The notes beneath the pieces are model-generated. The model worked only from the letters and a program-made list of their open reading frames with translations. It was not told the origin of the DNA and made no database searches. A program made the position numbers and the translations under genes. Below, piece by piece: positions 45,542-55,069 of a DNA stretch of 64,000 nucleotides (position 1 is its first letter; the number at the start of each line of letters is the position of its first letter). Source of the DNA: Pirellulales bacterium (GTDB lineage Bacteria > Planctomycetota > Planctomycetia > Pirellulales > Lacipirellulaceae); the NCBI GenBank assembly GCA_022841705.1, contig JALHQZ010000001.1, forward strand, positions 496,001 to 560,000. Reading direction: 5' to 3'.

Positions 45542-46921
45542 ATGTACGACACCCTCATCATCGGCGCGGGGATGAGCGCCCTGGCGGCGGGCATACGGTT
45601 GGCGCACTACGGTCAGAAGGTGTGCCTGCTGGAAAAGCACTGGACGATTGGCGGGCTCAATTCGTTCTATCGGTTACGTGGCCGCGACTACGATGTTGGC
45701 CTGCACGCGCTCACCAACATCACGCCGAAGGGGGCGAAGAAAGGCCCCCTAGCGCGGCTGCTACGGCAACTGCGGTTCTCGTGGGACGACTTTGCCATTT
45801 CCCCGCAGATCGGTTCGCAGGTCGTTTTTCCCGAGCGGCGGCTGTCGTTCGATAACAACCCCGAACTCTTGGTTGCGGAAGTCGCCCGCGAGTTTCCGGC
45901 GCAAGTGGATGGCTTTCGCAAACTTGTTGCGAGTATCGTCGACTACGACGATCTCACCGACGAGCACCAGCAGATTTCCGCCCGCGCGCATGTCGCGACT
46001 TTTCTTACCGAGCCGTTGCTCGTCGAAATGCTCTTCTGCCCGCTGATGTTCTACGGTTCGGCCCGCGAGCACGATATGGACTGGGGCCAGTTCTGCATCA
46101 TGTTCCGCAGTATCTTTATGGAGGGGCTCGGCCGACCCCACGCGGGCGTGCGACTGATTCTCAAGAACTTGGTGAAGCGGTTTCGTTCACTTGGCGGCGA
46201 GTTAAAGCTTCGAGCCGGAGTTTCACGAATCAAAGTCGAAAACGGCCGAGCAATCGGCGTGGTGCTGGAAGATGGTACGGAGCTAGAAGCTCGCCGCATC
46301 CTCTCCTCGGCCGGCTGGTGCGAAACAATGCGACTGTGCGACGACGGCCAGCCCGCCGCCGCCTCGCGTGCGCCGGGACGACTCAGCTTCTGCGAAACAG
46401 TTTCTACACTTGATGTCGACCCGAAGCAGCTCGATTACGACCGCACCATTACCTTCTTCAACGACTCGCCCGAGTTTCACTGGACAGCGCCGACCGTGCC
46501 GTGCGACTTACGCAGTGGCGTGATTTGTAGCCCCAACAATTTTGCCTACGACGAAGCGCTCGGCGAAGGGGTGATGCGGATCACGGTGCTCGCCAATCAC
46601 GACTACTGGCGTGGCCTCGATGAACAGCAGTACGAACTTGAGAAACTGCGCTGGTACGACCGCATCATCGACTCAGCCGTGCGGTTCGTGCCTGATTACC
46701 GCGGCCGGGTGATCGAGACCGACATGTTCACGCCCACCACCATCGTTCGCTTCACCGGCCACGACAACGGCGCCGTGTACGGCGCCCCCACCAAACAACT
46801 CGACGGCCGCACGCACCTCGAAAACTTGTTCATCTGCGGCACGGATCAAGGCTTTGTAGGCATCATCGGCGCGATCACCAGTGGGATCAGCATGGCGAAC
46901 ATGCACTGCCTACGAGAGTAG
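45542..46921 (+). CDS. Second CrtI-like FAD-dependent oxidoreductase
   Basis: This 459-residue flavoprotein starts at ATG 45542: MYDTLIIGAGMSALAAGIRLAHYGQ, the dinucleotide-binding motif. LLEKHWTIGGLNSFYRLRGRDYDVGLHAL follows with the adenosine-ribose glutamate. The C-terminal FAD contact is NLFICGTDQGFVGIIGAITSG. It is only distantly similar to the CrtI-like protein at 24239, so the two may act at different steps. The position directly after the discrete KS and ACP suggests that it desaturates or isomerises an ACP-bound chain. A retinol/carotenoid-type saturase or desaturase activity on another lipid remains possible. Confidence 0.85.
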   Translation: MYDTLIIGAGMSALAAGIRLAHYGQKVCLLEKHWTIGGLNSFYRLRGRDYDVGLHALTNITPKGAKKGPLARLLRQLRFSWDDFAISPQIGSQVVFPERRLSFDNNPELLVAEVAREFPAQVDGFRKLVASIVDYDDLTDEHQQISARAHVATFLTEPLLVEMLFCPLMFYGSAREHDMDWGQFCIMFRSIFMEGLGRPHAGVRLILKNLVKRFRSLGGELKLRAGVSRIKVENGRAIGVVLEDGTELEARRILSSAGWCETMRLCDDGQPAAASRAPGRLSFCETVSTLDVDPKQLDYDRTITFFNDSPEFHWTAPTVPCDLRSGVICSPNNFAYDEALGEGVMRITVLANHDYWRGLDEQQYELEKLRWYDRIIDSAVRFVPDYRGRVIETDMFTPTTIVRFTGHDNGAVYGAPTKQLDGRTHLENLFICGTDQGFVGIIGAITSGISMANMHCLRE

Positions 46922-46996
46922 GTATTAGGCGATGGGCAGAGAACGGTGAATCGGCTCCCCCTGTGTGAACTTGCGCGCTGTGCGTCCTTTCCGAAG

Positions 46997-48856
46997 CTAA
47001 GCTGCAAGCGGCCGCTTCCAGCGCCGCATTGGCGCGAGGCCTAGCAGCAACAACAGCGCACTCGGCTCAGGCACGGCGGCGACTAGCGCAGAGCTGTTCA
47101 TGCCGATGCCGTAGTGGTCTCGCCAAGTGGTGTAAGCCGTGGCGCTCCAGTTGCCCAGCAGCACCGAGTAGTCGTTGTTGTCGACATCGCCATCGAAATC
47201 GAAGTCACCCGACAAGTATTCCCAGGCGCCGAGATCGTTGCGGGCGCCTTGGTACAGCGGGGTTCCAACAAGGTCTTCAATTCCGCGGTTCGTGTACCAC
47301 GAGGGCCAACTCGAGATGTTGGTCGTCGCCAAAGCGTCAACGAGCGGGGAATCTGCGCTGGGACGGTAGTTCACTAAATCGCTGAACTGCGGATCCGCAA
47401 CGATTCCGCCGAAAGCGCCCAGCAAGCGCTCTTGCCGCGTGCTGTTCGACCAGGAGGCCACGCTGGAATAGGTGGTGTCTTCTAAGATAATGGGTCCGCC
47501 GTCCGTCCAATAAGCGTTGCCCTTGAACTCCGATTTTGCCGTGCTGGTGTCGCCGGCAATCAGCGCGGCTCCGTTGAGCGCCACGAACACGTTGTTGAAG
47601 AAGTCCAGATCACGGTGGTGACTACTGTTAAACCACACCGCACCCAACGCGTTCGGGACCACATCCTTATCAACGACAATCGTGTTGTTGTGGAACACCG
47701 TGTTCTGGGCGGGGCCTGGCGTGCCGGCGGTACTGCTGGGGGTTGAGTTGCCCACAATTGTGATACCGCCGTAACCGTCGCGTCCGTCGTTCACGCTCAG
47801 GTTATAGCGAAACACGTTTCGGCCCATCGGATTGGTGGCTTGATACTCTGCCAGCAAGAGCCCTGCGCCGTCGTTGTCCCACGAGCGGTTGTACTGCACT
47901 ACACAGTTGGTGGCGCCCCCATCGCAGTCGTAGGCGCCCCCGTCATAGCCCCCCGGCGAACGGTTACCGAAGGCCAAGTTGTTCTGAATGGTGACGGCAT
48001 TCGACTGGTACGTCCAGAGCGCAACATTAGCGTTGCCATTCACTTTGCCGTTGTCGTAAGCGACACTGTTCTGCAGGAGCCCGCCGTCAAGATTCGCCAG
48101 AATCACGCCGTGGCCGGTGATCGGCAGGTCGCCCACAAAGCCAGGGTTGTTATGGGCCGCCACCCGGTCGACGAGCACATTGCTATGGTGCTTCTCTTGG
48201 TATCTCGACGAGCCGAGGTAGATTCCCGAGTAACCGTTGTTGAAGAACTCGCTGTTAGTGACCTGCACGTCGTTGTAACCAACTGTTTCGTGCGCCCAAA
48301 CTTGCAGGCCATTGAGGCCAAACCCACTGGAAGTAACGTTGTTCACGCGGACGTGTGAAAACTTACTGAGCGACGCTGTCGCACTCCTGTCTGAGAGAAA
48401 TCGCACTCCGTCTGTCCGGCCCGCGCTGGAAAAACCCCCGCTTACGAACTCCAAATCGGCGAGTTCGACGCCACCCGCGTTGTACGCCACGAATGCTTCG
48501 CCGTTATACGGCGAAACGATCTTCGCACGAGCTGCGGCAGCGTTTGAGCCGTACGAACCAATCCTTACCGGCGCGATCAATTGGCCGCTCGAGTTGGTGC
48601 CGGCGTCGTTCGCATCAAGCCACATTTTGCCGGTGAAAGTGTCCCCTGCGCGAAAGTAAACGTTGTCGCCCGGATTGAGATCGAGCGAGTTGAACCTGTC
48701 GATCGTTCGCCACGGCCTTGCCAAGGAACCATTACCTGTGCTGTCGTTTCCTAACGCGCTGAAGTAATAGGTGCTCGCTGCCTTAATGTTAGCAGTCGTC
48801 ACGAACGTGGCGGCAAGGGACAGTGCTGTCGCCTGAAAGAGCTTCGTGAAACGCAT
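46997..48856 (-). CDS. Secreted right-handed beta-helix protein with dockerin-like motif and PEP-CTERM
   Basis: This 619-residue exported protein has a signal peptide (MRFTKLFQATALSLAATFVTTANIKAAS), then STYYFSALGNDSTGNGSLARPW, the usual start of secreted parallel beta-helix proteins. Residues about 170-450 carry Asn-rich beta-helix rungs (VTNSEFFNNGYSGIYLG, VTIQNNLAFGN, FRYNLSVNDG). A calcium-loop motif of dockerin type follows (GDFDFDGDVDNNDYSVLLGN). The C-terminus VPEPSALLLLLGLAP plus MRRWKR is a PEP-CTERM sorting signal, implying processing by an exosortase and surface delivery. Polysaccharide binding or lyase activity is possible, but no catalytic set is evident. Confidence 0.82.
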   Translation of the reverse strand: MRFTKLFQATALSLAATFVTTANIKAASTYYFSALGNDSTGNGSLARPWRTIDRFNSLDLNPGDNVYFRAGDTFTGKMWLDANDAGTNSSGQLIAPVRIGSYGSNAAAARAKIVSPYNGEAFVAYNAGGVELADLEFVSGGFSSAGRTDGVRFLSDRSATASLSKFSHVRVNNVTSSGFGLNGLQVWAHETVGYNDVQVTNSEFFNNGYSGIYLGSSRYQEKHHSNVLVDRVAAHNNPGFVGDLPITGHGVILANLDGGLLQNSVAYDNGKVNGNANVALWTYQSNAVTIQNNLAFGNRSPGGYDGGAYDCDGGATNCVVQYNRSWDNDGAGLLLAEYQATNPMGRNVFRYNLSVNDGRDGYGGITIVGNSTPSSTAGTPGPAQNTVFHNNTIVVDKDVVPNALGAVWFNSSHHRDLDFFNNVFVALNGAALIAGDTSTAKSEFKGNAYWTDGGPIILEDTTYSSVASWSNSTRQERLLGAFGGIVADPQFSDLVNYRPSADSPLVDALATTNISSWPSWYTNRGIEDLVGTPLYQGARNDLGAWEYLSGDFDFDGDVDNNDYSVLLGNWSATAYTTWRDHYGIGMNSSALVAAVPEPSALLLLLGLAPMRRWKRPLAA

Positions 48857-49013
48857 CGCAGAGAAACCGCTGCAGGTGGGAACACGCCGGAGCGTTCCAC
48901 CTCCTAAGCGTTGCATCCTGCCGGGGCGAACTTTCAGCATGCTTGCCGACGACTGCTGTCGCAAACAATTTGCCGCCGATTTACGGGGGAGATACGTTCC
49001 CCGCGGAGAGCCG

Positions 49014-50603
49014 CTACGGACTTAGCAGCATTACCAGCCCGATCACCACAATCAATCCCAGCAGCCCCAGACCAAGCCACAGGCCAACCGGTGTTTTGTT
49101 GTGCGGCGCCACGTAACCGGGGGGGTGCAGCGGATCGTAATCCGCCTTCATCGCGGCCCGGCGACGAATCGGGTCATCGTGCTCGGGCTTGAACAGCTCC
49201 TCTTCGAAGATCGACTTTTGCGGCCCGCTGCGGCTGGACTTCATTCTCGCCGAGCTTTGGGGCTTCCCAACTTTGTCCTCCGCCAACACGTTGGAGGACG
49301 ATCCGGTTTTTTTGGGCGGTTGCTGTTTCGGAGCCTCTTCTTCGAGCGGGGCAAGGCCGATGTCGTCTTCCATCGAACCGCCGGAATCGGGGCCGAAGAT
49401 TTTCTTCGTGTCCCGATCGCCAGCGGAAAGTGTTTCGCTACTGGCGGCGGTGGGAATATTGCGGCCCGGGCCAGTCGGAGGAGCAATTTGGAACCGGCTG
49501 AGGATTCCGCTGCCAACGCCGCTGTCGTGCGGTTCAGTGGGGGTCATCCGCCCGCCACCGATTTTCCTGCCCCGTTCGGCAAGCCACTTGGTCAGAGTCT
49601 CCGCCACTTCGCCCGCGGTCTGGGGGCGGTTCTCCGGCTTTTTGCTCATCATCCGGTTGCACAAGTCAACCAGCGATAGGGGCGCATCGGGCCGAAACTT
49701 GAGGATGCCTTCAGGATCCTCAACTTGATGCTTCAGGAGCCGTTCGGAAATGGAACCTTCGGGAAACGGCGGCCGCCCGCACAAGAGAAAATAGAGCGTG
49801 CAACCGAGACTGTAGATGTCGCTGCGGGCGTCGGCCCCATGGCTATTGAGCGCTTGCTCGGGCGCCAGATAGTCGGCCGTGCCCAGCACGTTTTCGTCAT
49901 TCGCTAAGGTGAGCGATGTTTCGTCATCGTTCATCTTGGCGAGGCCCATGTCCAGCAGTTTGACCGTTTTGTGTTTATCGATCAGGCAGTTGGCCGGTTT
50001 GATGTCGCGGTGAACCAGGCCCATCTCGTGCGCGTGCTGGAGACCGCTGGCGACTTGAGCAATGTGATCGGCAGCCGTCTCGTAATCGAGCGGGCCTTGG
50101 GCCGCCACCATTTGGTGGAGGTCCATCCCTTCGACGTACTCCATCACGATGTAATGGGTATCGCCGTCGTTGTCGATGTCGAACGCCCGCACAATGTTGG
50201 GGTCGTCGAGTTTCGCAACCGCCCGCGCTTCTTGTTGGAAGCGTTCCAGGTAGCTTTTGTCCGCCACCCGATTCTTGGGCAGCACCTTAATCGCCACGCG
50301 CCGCCGCATGAGGAGGTGTTCGGCCAGATAGACTGAGCTCATTCCCCCCTTGCCGATTTGCTTCAGCAGCTTGTATTTGCCAAGTCGAAAGCCCCGATGT
50401 CGACCGGCCAGTAATTTTTCCGTTTGCCAATCCGTCAGCAACCCCAAGTCGACGAGTCGTTTGCAGAGCTCGGTTTGGTCTTCTGGCAACAGCCCTCCGC
50501 AGTCGGCCGCGATCTTATCGAGCGCGACGCGCAGCTTCTCGTCTTCGACGAGTCCACTCCGCTTGATCAGGTCAAGCAGCATTGGGGAGGTGACTTCGGG
50601 CAT
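49014..50603 (-). CDS. Hanks-type Ser/Thr protein kinase with C-terminal membrane anchor
   Basis: This 529-residue kinase starts at ATG 50603 (MPEVTSPMLLDLIKRSG). A helical N-terminal extension of about 80 residues typical of planctomycete kinases (LLTDWQTEKLLAGRHRGFRLGKY) precedes the kinase domain: IGKGGMSSVYLAEH, the lysine in VAIKVLP, HRDIKPANCLID, DMG in KLLDMGLAK replacing DFG, and GTADYLAPEQ. Residues about 350-490 are a Pro/Ser-rich low-complexity linker. The last 22 residues are a transmembrane helix (VGLWLGLGLLGLIVVIGLVM). With only a few residues after the helix, the kinase is cytoplasmic and tail-anchored. Targets are unknown; there is no phosphatase neighbour. Confidence 0.93.
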   Translation of the reverse strand: MPEVTSPMLLDLIKRSGLVEDEKLRVALDKIAADCGGLLPEDQTELCKRLVDLGLLTDWQTEKLLAGRHRGFRLGKYKLLKQIGKGGMSSVYLAEHLLMRRRVAIKVLPKNRVADKSYLERFQQEARAVAKLDDPNIVRAFDIDNDGDTHYIVMEYVEGMDLHQMVAAQGPLDYETAADHIAQVASGLQHAHEMGLVHRDIKPANCLIDKHKTVKLLDMGLAKMNDDETSLTLANDENVLGTADYLAPEQALNSHGADARSDIYSLGCTLYFLLCGRPPFPEGSISERLLKHQVEDPEGILKFRPDAPLSLVDLCNRMMSKKPENRPQTAGEVAETLTKWLAERGRKIGGGRMTPTEPHDSGVGSGILSRFQIAPPTGPGRNIPTAASSETLSAGDRDTKKIFGPDSGGSMEDDIGLAPLEEEAPKQQPPKKTGSSSNVLAEDKVGKPQSSARMKSSRSGPQKSIFEEELFKPEHDDPIRRRAAMKADYDPLHPPGYVAPHNKTPVGLWLGLGLLGLIVVIGLVMLLSP

Positions 50604-51089
50604 GGGCACGGCGGACTACAGTAGTCCGGCGCGAGGTCGGTCATGGAAAGGCGAGGGGGGTAACGGATTGGGGAAAAGCGATCCGTTGGCGGGATATCCG
50701 GCGCATGAACTACGCGATGTCCTCCTGACGACGATGGTCGCTTCCCTGAAAATTGTCTGCCTGATGAGCTTCGCAGCAGGGGGCCACTGCTATTCACCGA
50801 AGCCACCCCACTTCCTTCACAATATCACGTTCGCCCAAATTCCGCCACTCTTTTTTGCGTCGAGCGAGACAGAATTGCCCTGATCAGGCCGGTTGTGCGG
50901 ACCTGTTCCCTGTTGTGAAGGACCCGGCCGCGGCGAAGCCGGGACCTGAGCGAAAGCTTCCCAGTGAGGAGCGGTCAAGGTGAGCGCCCGAACTGAAACG
51001 CCCAGATAGCTATTTTCGGGGCGAATTCGCGAAGAATGGCGGGGAATCGGGCCTCAGGACCGCCCTCGTCACGGCAAGCTTACTTCTGA
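50604..51089. other. Spacer without recognisable gene
   Basis: About 490 bases with no supported gene. A GC-rich palindromic stretch (CCCGGCC...GGCCGGG-like, near 50928-50945) is the only structure noticed. The region borders the decayed IS21/glyoxalase remnants and looks like deletion debris. Confidence 0.4.
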
Positions 51090-51197
51090 TTACGAAAGTG
51101 GCTGGCCGATGCGGAGCAAGTTCCCATCGGGATCTACGATCGCGAACTCGCGCATCCCCCAGGGCCTGGTCGCGAGCGGATCTATCCGCGGAACGCC
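51090..51197 (-). pseudogene. C-terminal remnant of a glyoxalase/VOC-family protein
   Basis: On the minus strand the frame reads GVPRIDPLATRPWGMREF and then AIVDPDGNLLRIGQPLS before TAA at 51090-51092. RPWGMREFxxxDPDGNxxxxGQ is the characteristic last strand of bleomycin-resistance/glyoxalase (VOC) proteins. No N-terminal part exists: upstream the DNA switches abruptly to transposase-like sequence. Only about 35 codons remain, so this is a dead fragment. Confidence 0.7.
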
Positions 51198-51283
51198 CAG
51201 CTGAGGTCATACTCGCGGCAGGCGGCGCGTTTCGACAATTCGCCGGTCAGCACCCGGCGTCGGACTTCGGTCCATTGTTGCAT
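51197..51283 (-). mobile_element. N-terminal remnant of an IS21-like transposase (IstA type)
   Basis: From ATG 51283 the frame reads MQQWTEVRRRVLTGELSK and continues RAACREYDLSW, closely resembling the start of planctomycete IS21-family IstA proteins (helix-turn-helix with [KR]xxCREY). Similarity ends at W (51197), exactly where the VOC remnant begins in another frame. No IstB gene or catalytic DDE part is present. The rest of the element has been deleted. Confidence 0.6.
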
Positions 51284-51440
51284 GTCAGCGTACACTCCGG
51301 TGCCTCCGTGCGAATCTGGGGAAGATAGCGGCTGTCGCCGCCATCTTCGCAGATGGCACAGCTGCACGGTTGTGCGGTTCACTTTTCGGTTGCCAATTCT
51401 CCCCGCCAGGCGCTCTGATTTTCAATTGCCATTTCCATGA

Positions 51441-53549
51441 TCACGGCGCTGGATGCTGTTTGGAAATTCGATCGACGGACCGCACCAACTCGGCGACCGC
51501 CTCGTTAAAGCGCCGCTCGCGGAAGGGCTGCATGAACGCCTCGTACACCGCATCCACCTCGGGCGGCGTGAACTTGCTTTTGTCGATGGCGACGGCCGCG
51601 TGGAAGACGCCGTTGGGCTGGCCCACGATCGCCGTGAACACCGCGGAGTTACGCGCCTTGCGCTCCTGGCTGGCGTAGTCAAAAACCAAGTCGTTCCGCC
51701 GCTGGCGGTCGCTGGAGTGCCATGCACCGAGCGTAGCGGCCCCGAGCAACGGCTCAGGAAGCGTCTCAACCTCGACCCGGTACCCACGTGAAGCCAGCGT
51801 CTCGAACGAGACCGCCGTTGGCGCGGCCTGCCGTTCCAGCATGAGGGCGAAATCATAGACGCCTCCCTCGACGGCCACGCCGCTGTTCTCCTTTGCCATC
51901 TTCGCCGCGCCTTGCGTCAGGAGCTGTCGTCGGCCGAGCGCTTCGAACAAGCGATCGCTCGCCAAGTCGGCTTCGAGCACCTCGCGCTTGATGACACCGC
52001 CGGGAGTCAGCACCGGCCCATAGGTCCGAGCAAGCTCCGGGCGCTTCGCGAGCAGATCGCGCAGTCCACGCGGGTCCAGCCCGAGTTCCGCGGCCAGCTC
52101 ACGCTCGTTGAGTTCCTCTTCATGCTTCTTCACAAGCGCCAGGATCGGTTCGGTCTTGGAGTAGGGAATGCCGCACTCCTCAATCGCGCGCGCGAAGCGG
52201 GCGATATCCTCATCGAAGGCCGCCTCCAGTTCCGCCTGACGGTAAACCGCCTCGACGGCGGAGCGTTCTTCCGGAGTGAACGCGGCGCTATTTTGCTGGA
52301 CGTGCGCCCGCACTTCGTCGGCCTTGCGAATCAAACCACGGGAATGGCAGCCCATGCAGCTCACGCCGTTGGTGACCGATCGGTCGGGCTGCGACGGATC
52401 GCTCACGATATTGATGGGGCCGACGTCGATGCGGTTCCCGTCGGCATCGACCAGCAGATAGCCTTGCAGTCCGTTGGGCAGCGAGTAGATGATCTCGCCG
52501 CCGTCATGTACGAAATCGCTCGGCTTCTGGCCCGGTCCGAGCGGATGCTCAAACAAATTGCCCTGTCCCGTACCCCGGCCGAAGTCAAAGCTTTTCCAAT
52601 AGCCGCCATAATCCGATTCGTGACGCTCGATGAGTCGATTGTTCGTCGAGACGCCGCTGCCGTTGAATCCGGCGCGGAGATAACGCTCGTAAAGATAGTC
52701 GATCGTCGTCTCGACGCCGAGGAACTCTTCGAGCTGCGCGTCGGTCTTCGGGTCGAGCGGCACCATGTGGTACAGCGGCGGTCGACTCGCATGGTAGGCG
52801 AAGCGGTCGCCATGCAGAGAGAACACATTGCACTGCGTGAGTCCGGCCGCTTCGCGCTCGGAAGACGTCTGCGGGGCCAGGCAACTTGAATTGGTCACCA
52901 AGCATACCAGGCTCCACTGCGTGAACGTCCACCGCAGCTTGCGCAGGTCGATTCGCAAGATCGTGCGCTCGGGATCGACCGCCGGTGGAATGTAAATCTT
53001 GCGTCCCAGCGACAAACTATTGACGAGTTTCGTGAGCGCATTGCGATATGTCTGCAACTCATCCGCTGCGACACCGGCATTGTAGAGATGGGTAATGGTC
53101 AGATAGCGCAGGTACGGACGATCCCGCGGCGTTTGCCGCTGGAGATCTGCGACAATGAATTTCGCCACCTGCTCGTCGTCGATCCAGGTGCGCTCGGGCG
53201 CGGGCTCGTTGAAATCGGGAGCGCCAGCGCGAATCCAGTCTGCGAGGACCGCCAGATCCTCCTTCGTCGGAGTCGTTTCGGTGTCGGCCGGCATCTCACC
53301 ACTCGCGACCCGCTCATAGAGCGGCGACTTGGAGACGCTCTCCACTTGCACAGTGCCGGTCTCGAGCAGACGCTGGCGGTCAAGCACATAGTTCATGCCC
53401 CCTTCCGCGGAGCCCCGGTCGCCGTGGCATCGATAGCAATGCGTCGTGAGGACCGCTTCGGCCCGCAACGCAATCTCCGGAGGGGCCGCGGTAGCCACCA
53501 TCGCAAAAGCCAAAGTTCCAACGATTGCCACAAGCGTCTGCGTCGTCAT
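51441..53549 (-). CDS. Exported protein with two heme-type CxxCH motifs
   Basis: This 702-residue planctomycete secreted protein starts at ATG 53549 with a signal peptide (MTTQTLVAIVGTLAFAMVATAAP). A planctomycete cytochrome C module follows (VLTTHCYRCHGDRGSAEGGM, residues about 35-50, with PADTETTPTKEDLAVLADWI). A second CxxCH (GVSCMGCHSRGLI) lies near residue 400, inside a large domain of unknown function. There may thus be one or two covalently bound hemes. The C-terminal part has no recognised domain. Related proteins are numerous in this phylum, usually at the cell surface or in the periplasm; no physiological role is established. An upstream extension to 53645 would run into an inverted repeat and is not preferred. 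Confidence 0.7.
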   Translation of the reverse strand: MTTQTLVAIVGTLAFAMVATAAPPEIALRAEAVLTTHCYRCHGDRGSAEGGMNYVLDRQRLLETGTVQVESVSKSPLYERVASGEMPADTETTPTKEDLAVLADWIRAGAPDFNEPAPERTWIDDEQVAKFIVADLQRQTPRDRPYLRYLTITHLYNAGVAADELQTYRNALTKLVNSLSLGRKIYIPPAVDPERTILRIDLRKLRWTFTQWSLVCLVTNSSCLAPQTSSEREAAGLTQCNVFSLHGDRFAYHASRPPLYHMVPLDPKTDAQLEEFLGVETTIDYLYERYLRAGFNGSGVSTNNRLIERHESDYGGYWKSFDFGRGTGQGNLFEHPLGPGQKPSDFVHDGGEIIYSLPNGLQGYLLVDADGNRIDVGPINIVSDPSQPDRSVTNGVSCMGCHSRGLIRKADEVRAHVQQNSAAFTPEERSAVEAVYRQAELEAAFDEDIARFARAIEECGIPYSKTEPILALVKKHEEELNERELAAELGLDPRGLRDLLAKRPELARTYGPVLTPGGVIKREVLEADLASDRLFEALGRRQLLTQGAAKMAKENSGVAVEGGVYDFALMLERQAAPTAVSFETLASRGYRVEVETLPEPLLGAATLGAWHSSDRQRRNDLVFDYASQERKARNSAVFTAIVGQPNGVFHAAVAIDKSKFTPPEVDAVYEAFMQPFRERRFNEAVAELVRSVDRISKQHPAP

Positions 53550-53633
53550 GGTCGACCCCTCGGACTCGGTGTACTTCGTGAAAGCGGCCAGCACCGATCT
53601 ATCGTAGTTAGCCCGATCGGGCGGCGGAACTAG

Positions 53634-53847
53634 TGTGAGTGGCATTTGAAAAGGGTTCTTCCTCGCTCTTGGTGAACCGTCTCAAGCTAAGTCACTACTT
53701 GGCAATGACTTGCAGTCACTTCGTCACGTGTGCGACGCTAGCATGCATAAATCGCTGTAAGTTGAAGGGCCGCAGTGGTTTCGCAATTCTCGCTTACGTC
53801 ATCCTTCACCAGGAGTGAGGAAGAACCCTTTTCAAATGCCACTCACA
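53634..53847. repeat. 43-bp inverted-repeat element (MITE-like)
   Basis: The arms 53634-53676 and 53805-53847 are reverse complements with two mismatches in 43, enclosing 128 bases with no gene. It lies in the divergent spacer between the cytochrome-motif gene and the GH128 gene. No clear target-site duplication is visible, so mobility is unproven. Confidence 0.7.
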
Positions 53848-54051
53848 AACTTGAGCAACGCTACCAATTCGTCAGCGTGGCCATGGATACGAGTCTGCGC
53901 AATTATTCGGATCGGCGGCGGAGCCAGGACGAACCTCTCTTCGCCGAACCGTGTCGTGGCGGAATCCAACCCCCAGCACCGGAGGTGTGGCCCGATGTGC
54001 TCGAACGTGAGCGTGATTGCAGCACTGTCTCCGCTGGATACAATCGGAACT

Positions 54052-55020
54052 ATGAATCTTAACATACTTAGCTTCTTGTTCGGCTTGTTGTCATTCACGT
54101 CGATCGCCTGGTCCGCGCCTAAAACATCACCGCAGCAATTAAGCCTGCCAGGCAAGAAGGGCATCTGTTATTCGCTCCCCGTGTCCCCTTCTTCGCAGCG
54201 TCCCCAGCAAGAGCGCGACGAGAATCGCAAGGAACACATCAGACGAATCGCGGCGCTAAATCTCTCCTGGAACTACTCCTGGAACATGCCGCTGGTCGAC
54301 GAGCAGCCCGCGAGCGTCGAGTTTATGCCCATGGTCTTCGGCGGAACGGGACTGCATGGGCCCGACGCGGTGCAGAAACTCACCGACCAGTTGGCGCGGG
54401 AGGTTGTCCCCCACGTTCGCTCCGGGCGCGTTAAACGTCTGCTGGGCCCGAACGAGCCAGACCGCGTAAAGCACGGCAATCTCACCGTCGAACAAACGCT
54501 CGCCCTGTGGCCCGCGATGGAGGCGGTCGGAGTTCCCCTGTGCAGCCCCTCGGCCGCCAACACGCAAGGTGTGAAGGGCGTCGGTGAGCACTGGATGCCC
54601 GACTTTATGCGGGAAGTTGAGGCTCGCGGCCTGCGGGTCGACTACCTCGGCACGCACGCCTACAGCGGACCGAATGCGGTCGAGCTCAAGCAGCGGCTGC
54701 GACGGATCTACGAGAAGTATGGCGAGCGGCCGCTGCTGATTACCGAGTTCGGCGTTGCCGACTGGAAGACGCTCGATGGCGTCAGCAAGAACCGCTACAC
54801 CCAAGCCCAGGTGCTCGCATTCATGAAGGAGATCCTCCCCTGGATCGAGCGCCAGGACTGGATCGCCGGCTACGCTTGGTTTCCCTACCGTGTCGAGTCC
54901 CCGCACGGCGCCTGCTCGGCTCTGTTCGATGCCGAAGGCAATCTCACTGCACTCGGGCGCTATTACCGCAGCGTGACTACCGCCAACCCCGACGGCGATC
55001 AGTCCATCCAGCCCGATTGA
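54052..55020 (+). CDS. GH128-like secreted endo-beta-1,3-glucanase family protein
   Basis: This 322-residue protein belongs to the Asl1-like glycosyl hydrolase catalytic core family (GH128). The signal peptide is MNLNILSFLFGLLSFTSIAWSAP. The acid/base candidate is E135 in LLGPNEPDR and the nucleophile candidate is E232 in LLITEFGVADW, the two conserved glutamates of the family. VDYLGTHAYSG and WIAGYAWFPYRVE complete the barrel. It probably cuts beta-1,3-glucans such as laminarin or callose outside the cell. The ATG at 54052 opens the signal peptide; the frame is open further upstream but has no export signal there. It converges on the GH29 gene, 49 bases apart. Confidence 0.82.
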   Translation: MNLNILSFLFGLLSFTSIAWSAPKTSPQQLSLPGKKGICYSLPVSPSSQRPQQERDENRKEHIRRIAALNLSWNYSWNMPLVDEQPASVEFMPMVFGGTGLHGPDAVQKLTDQLAREVVPHVRSGRVKRLLGPNEPDRVKHGNLTVEQTLALWPAMEAVGVPLCSPSAANTQGVKGVGEHWMPDFMREVEARGLRVDYLGTHAYSGPNAVELKQRLRRIYEKYGERPLLITEFGVADWKTLDGVSKNRYTQAQVLAFMKEILPWIERQDWIAGYAWFPYRVESPHGACSALFDAEGNLTALGRYYRSVTTANPDGDQSIQPD

Positions 55021-55069
55021 GCGAATCGCATGGCGCAGCGTCCTCGGGTCCGCGGTCCCGTTGCCATCG

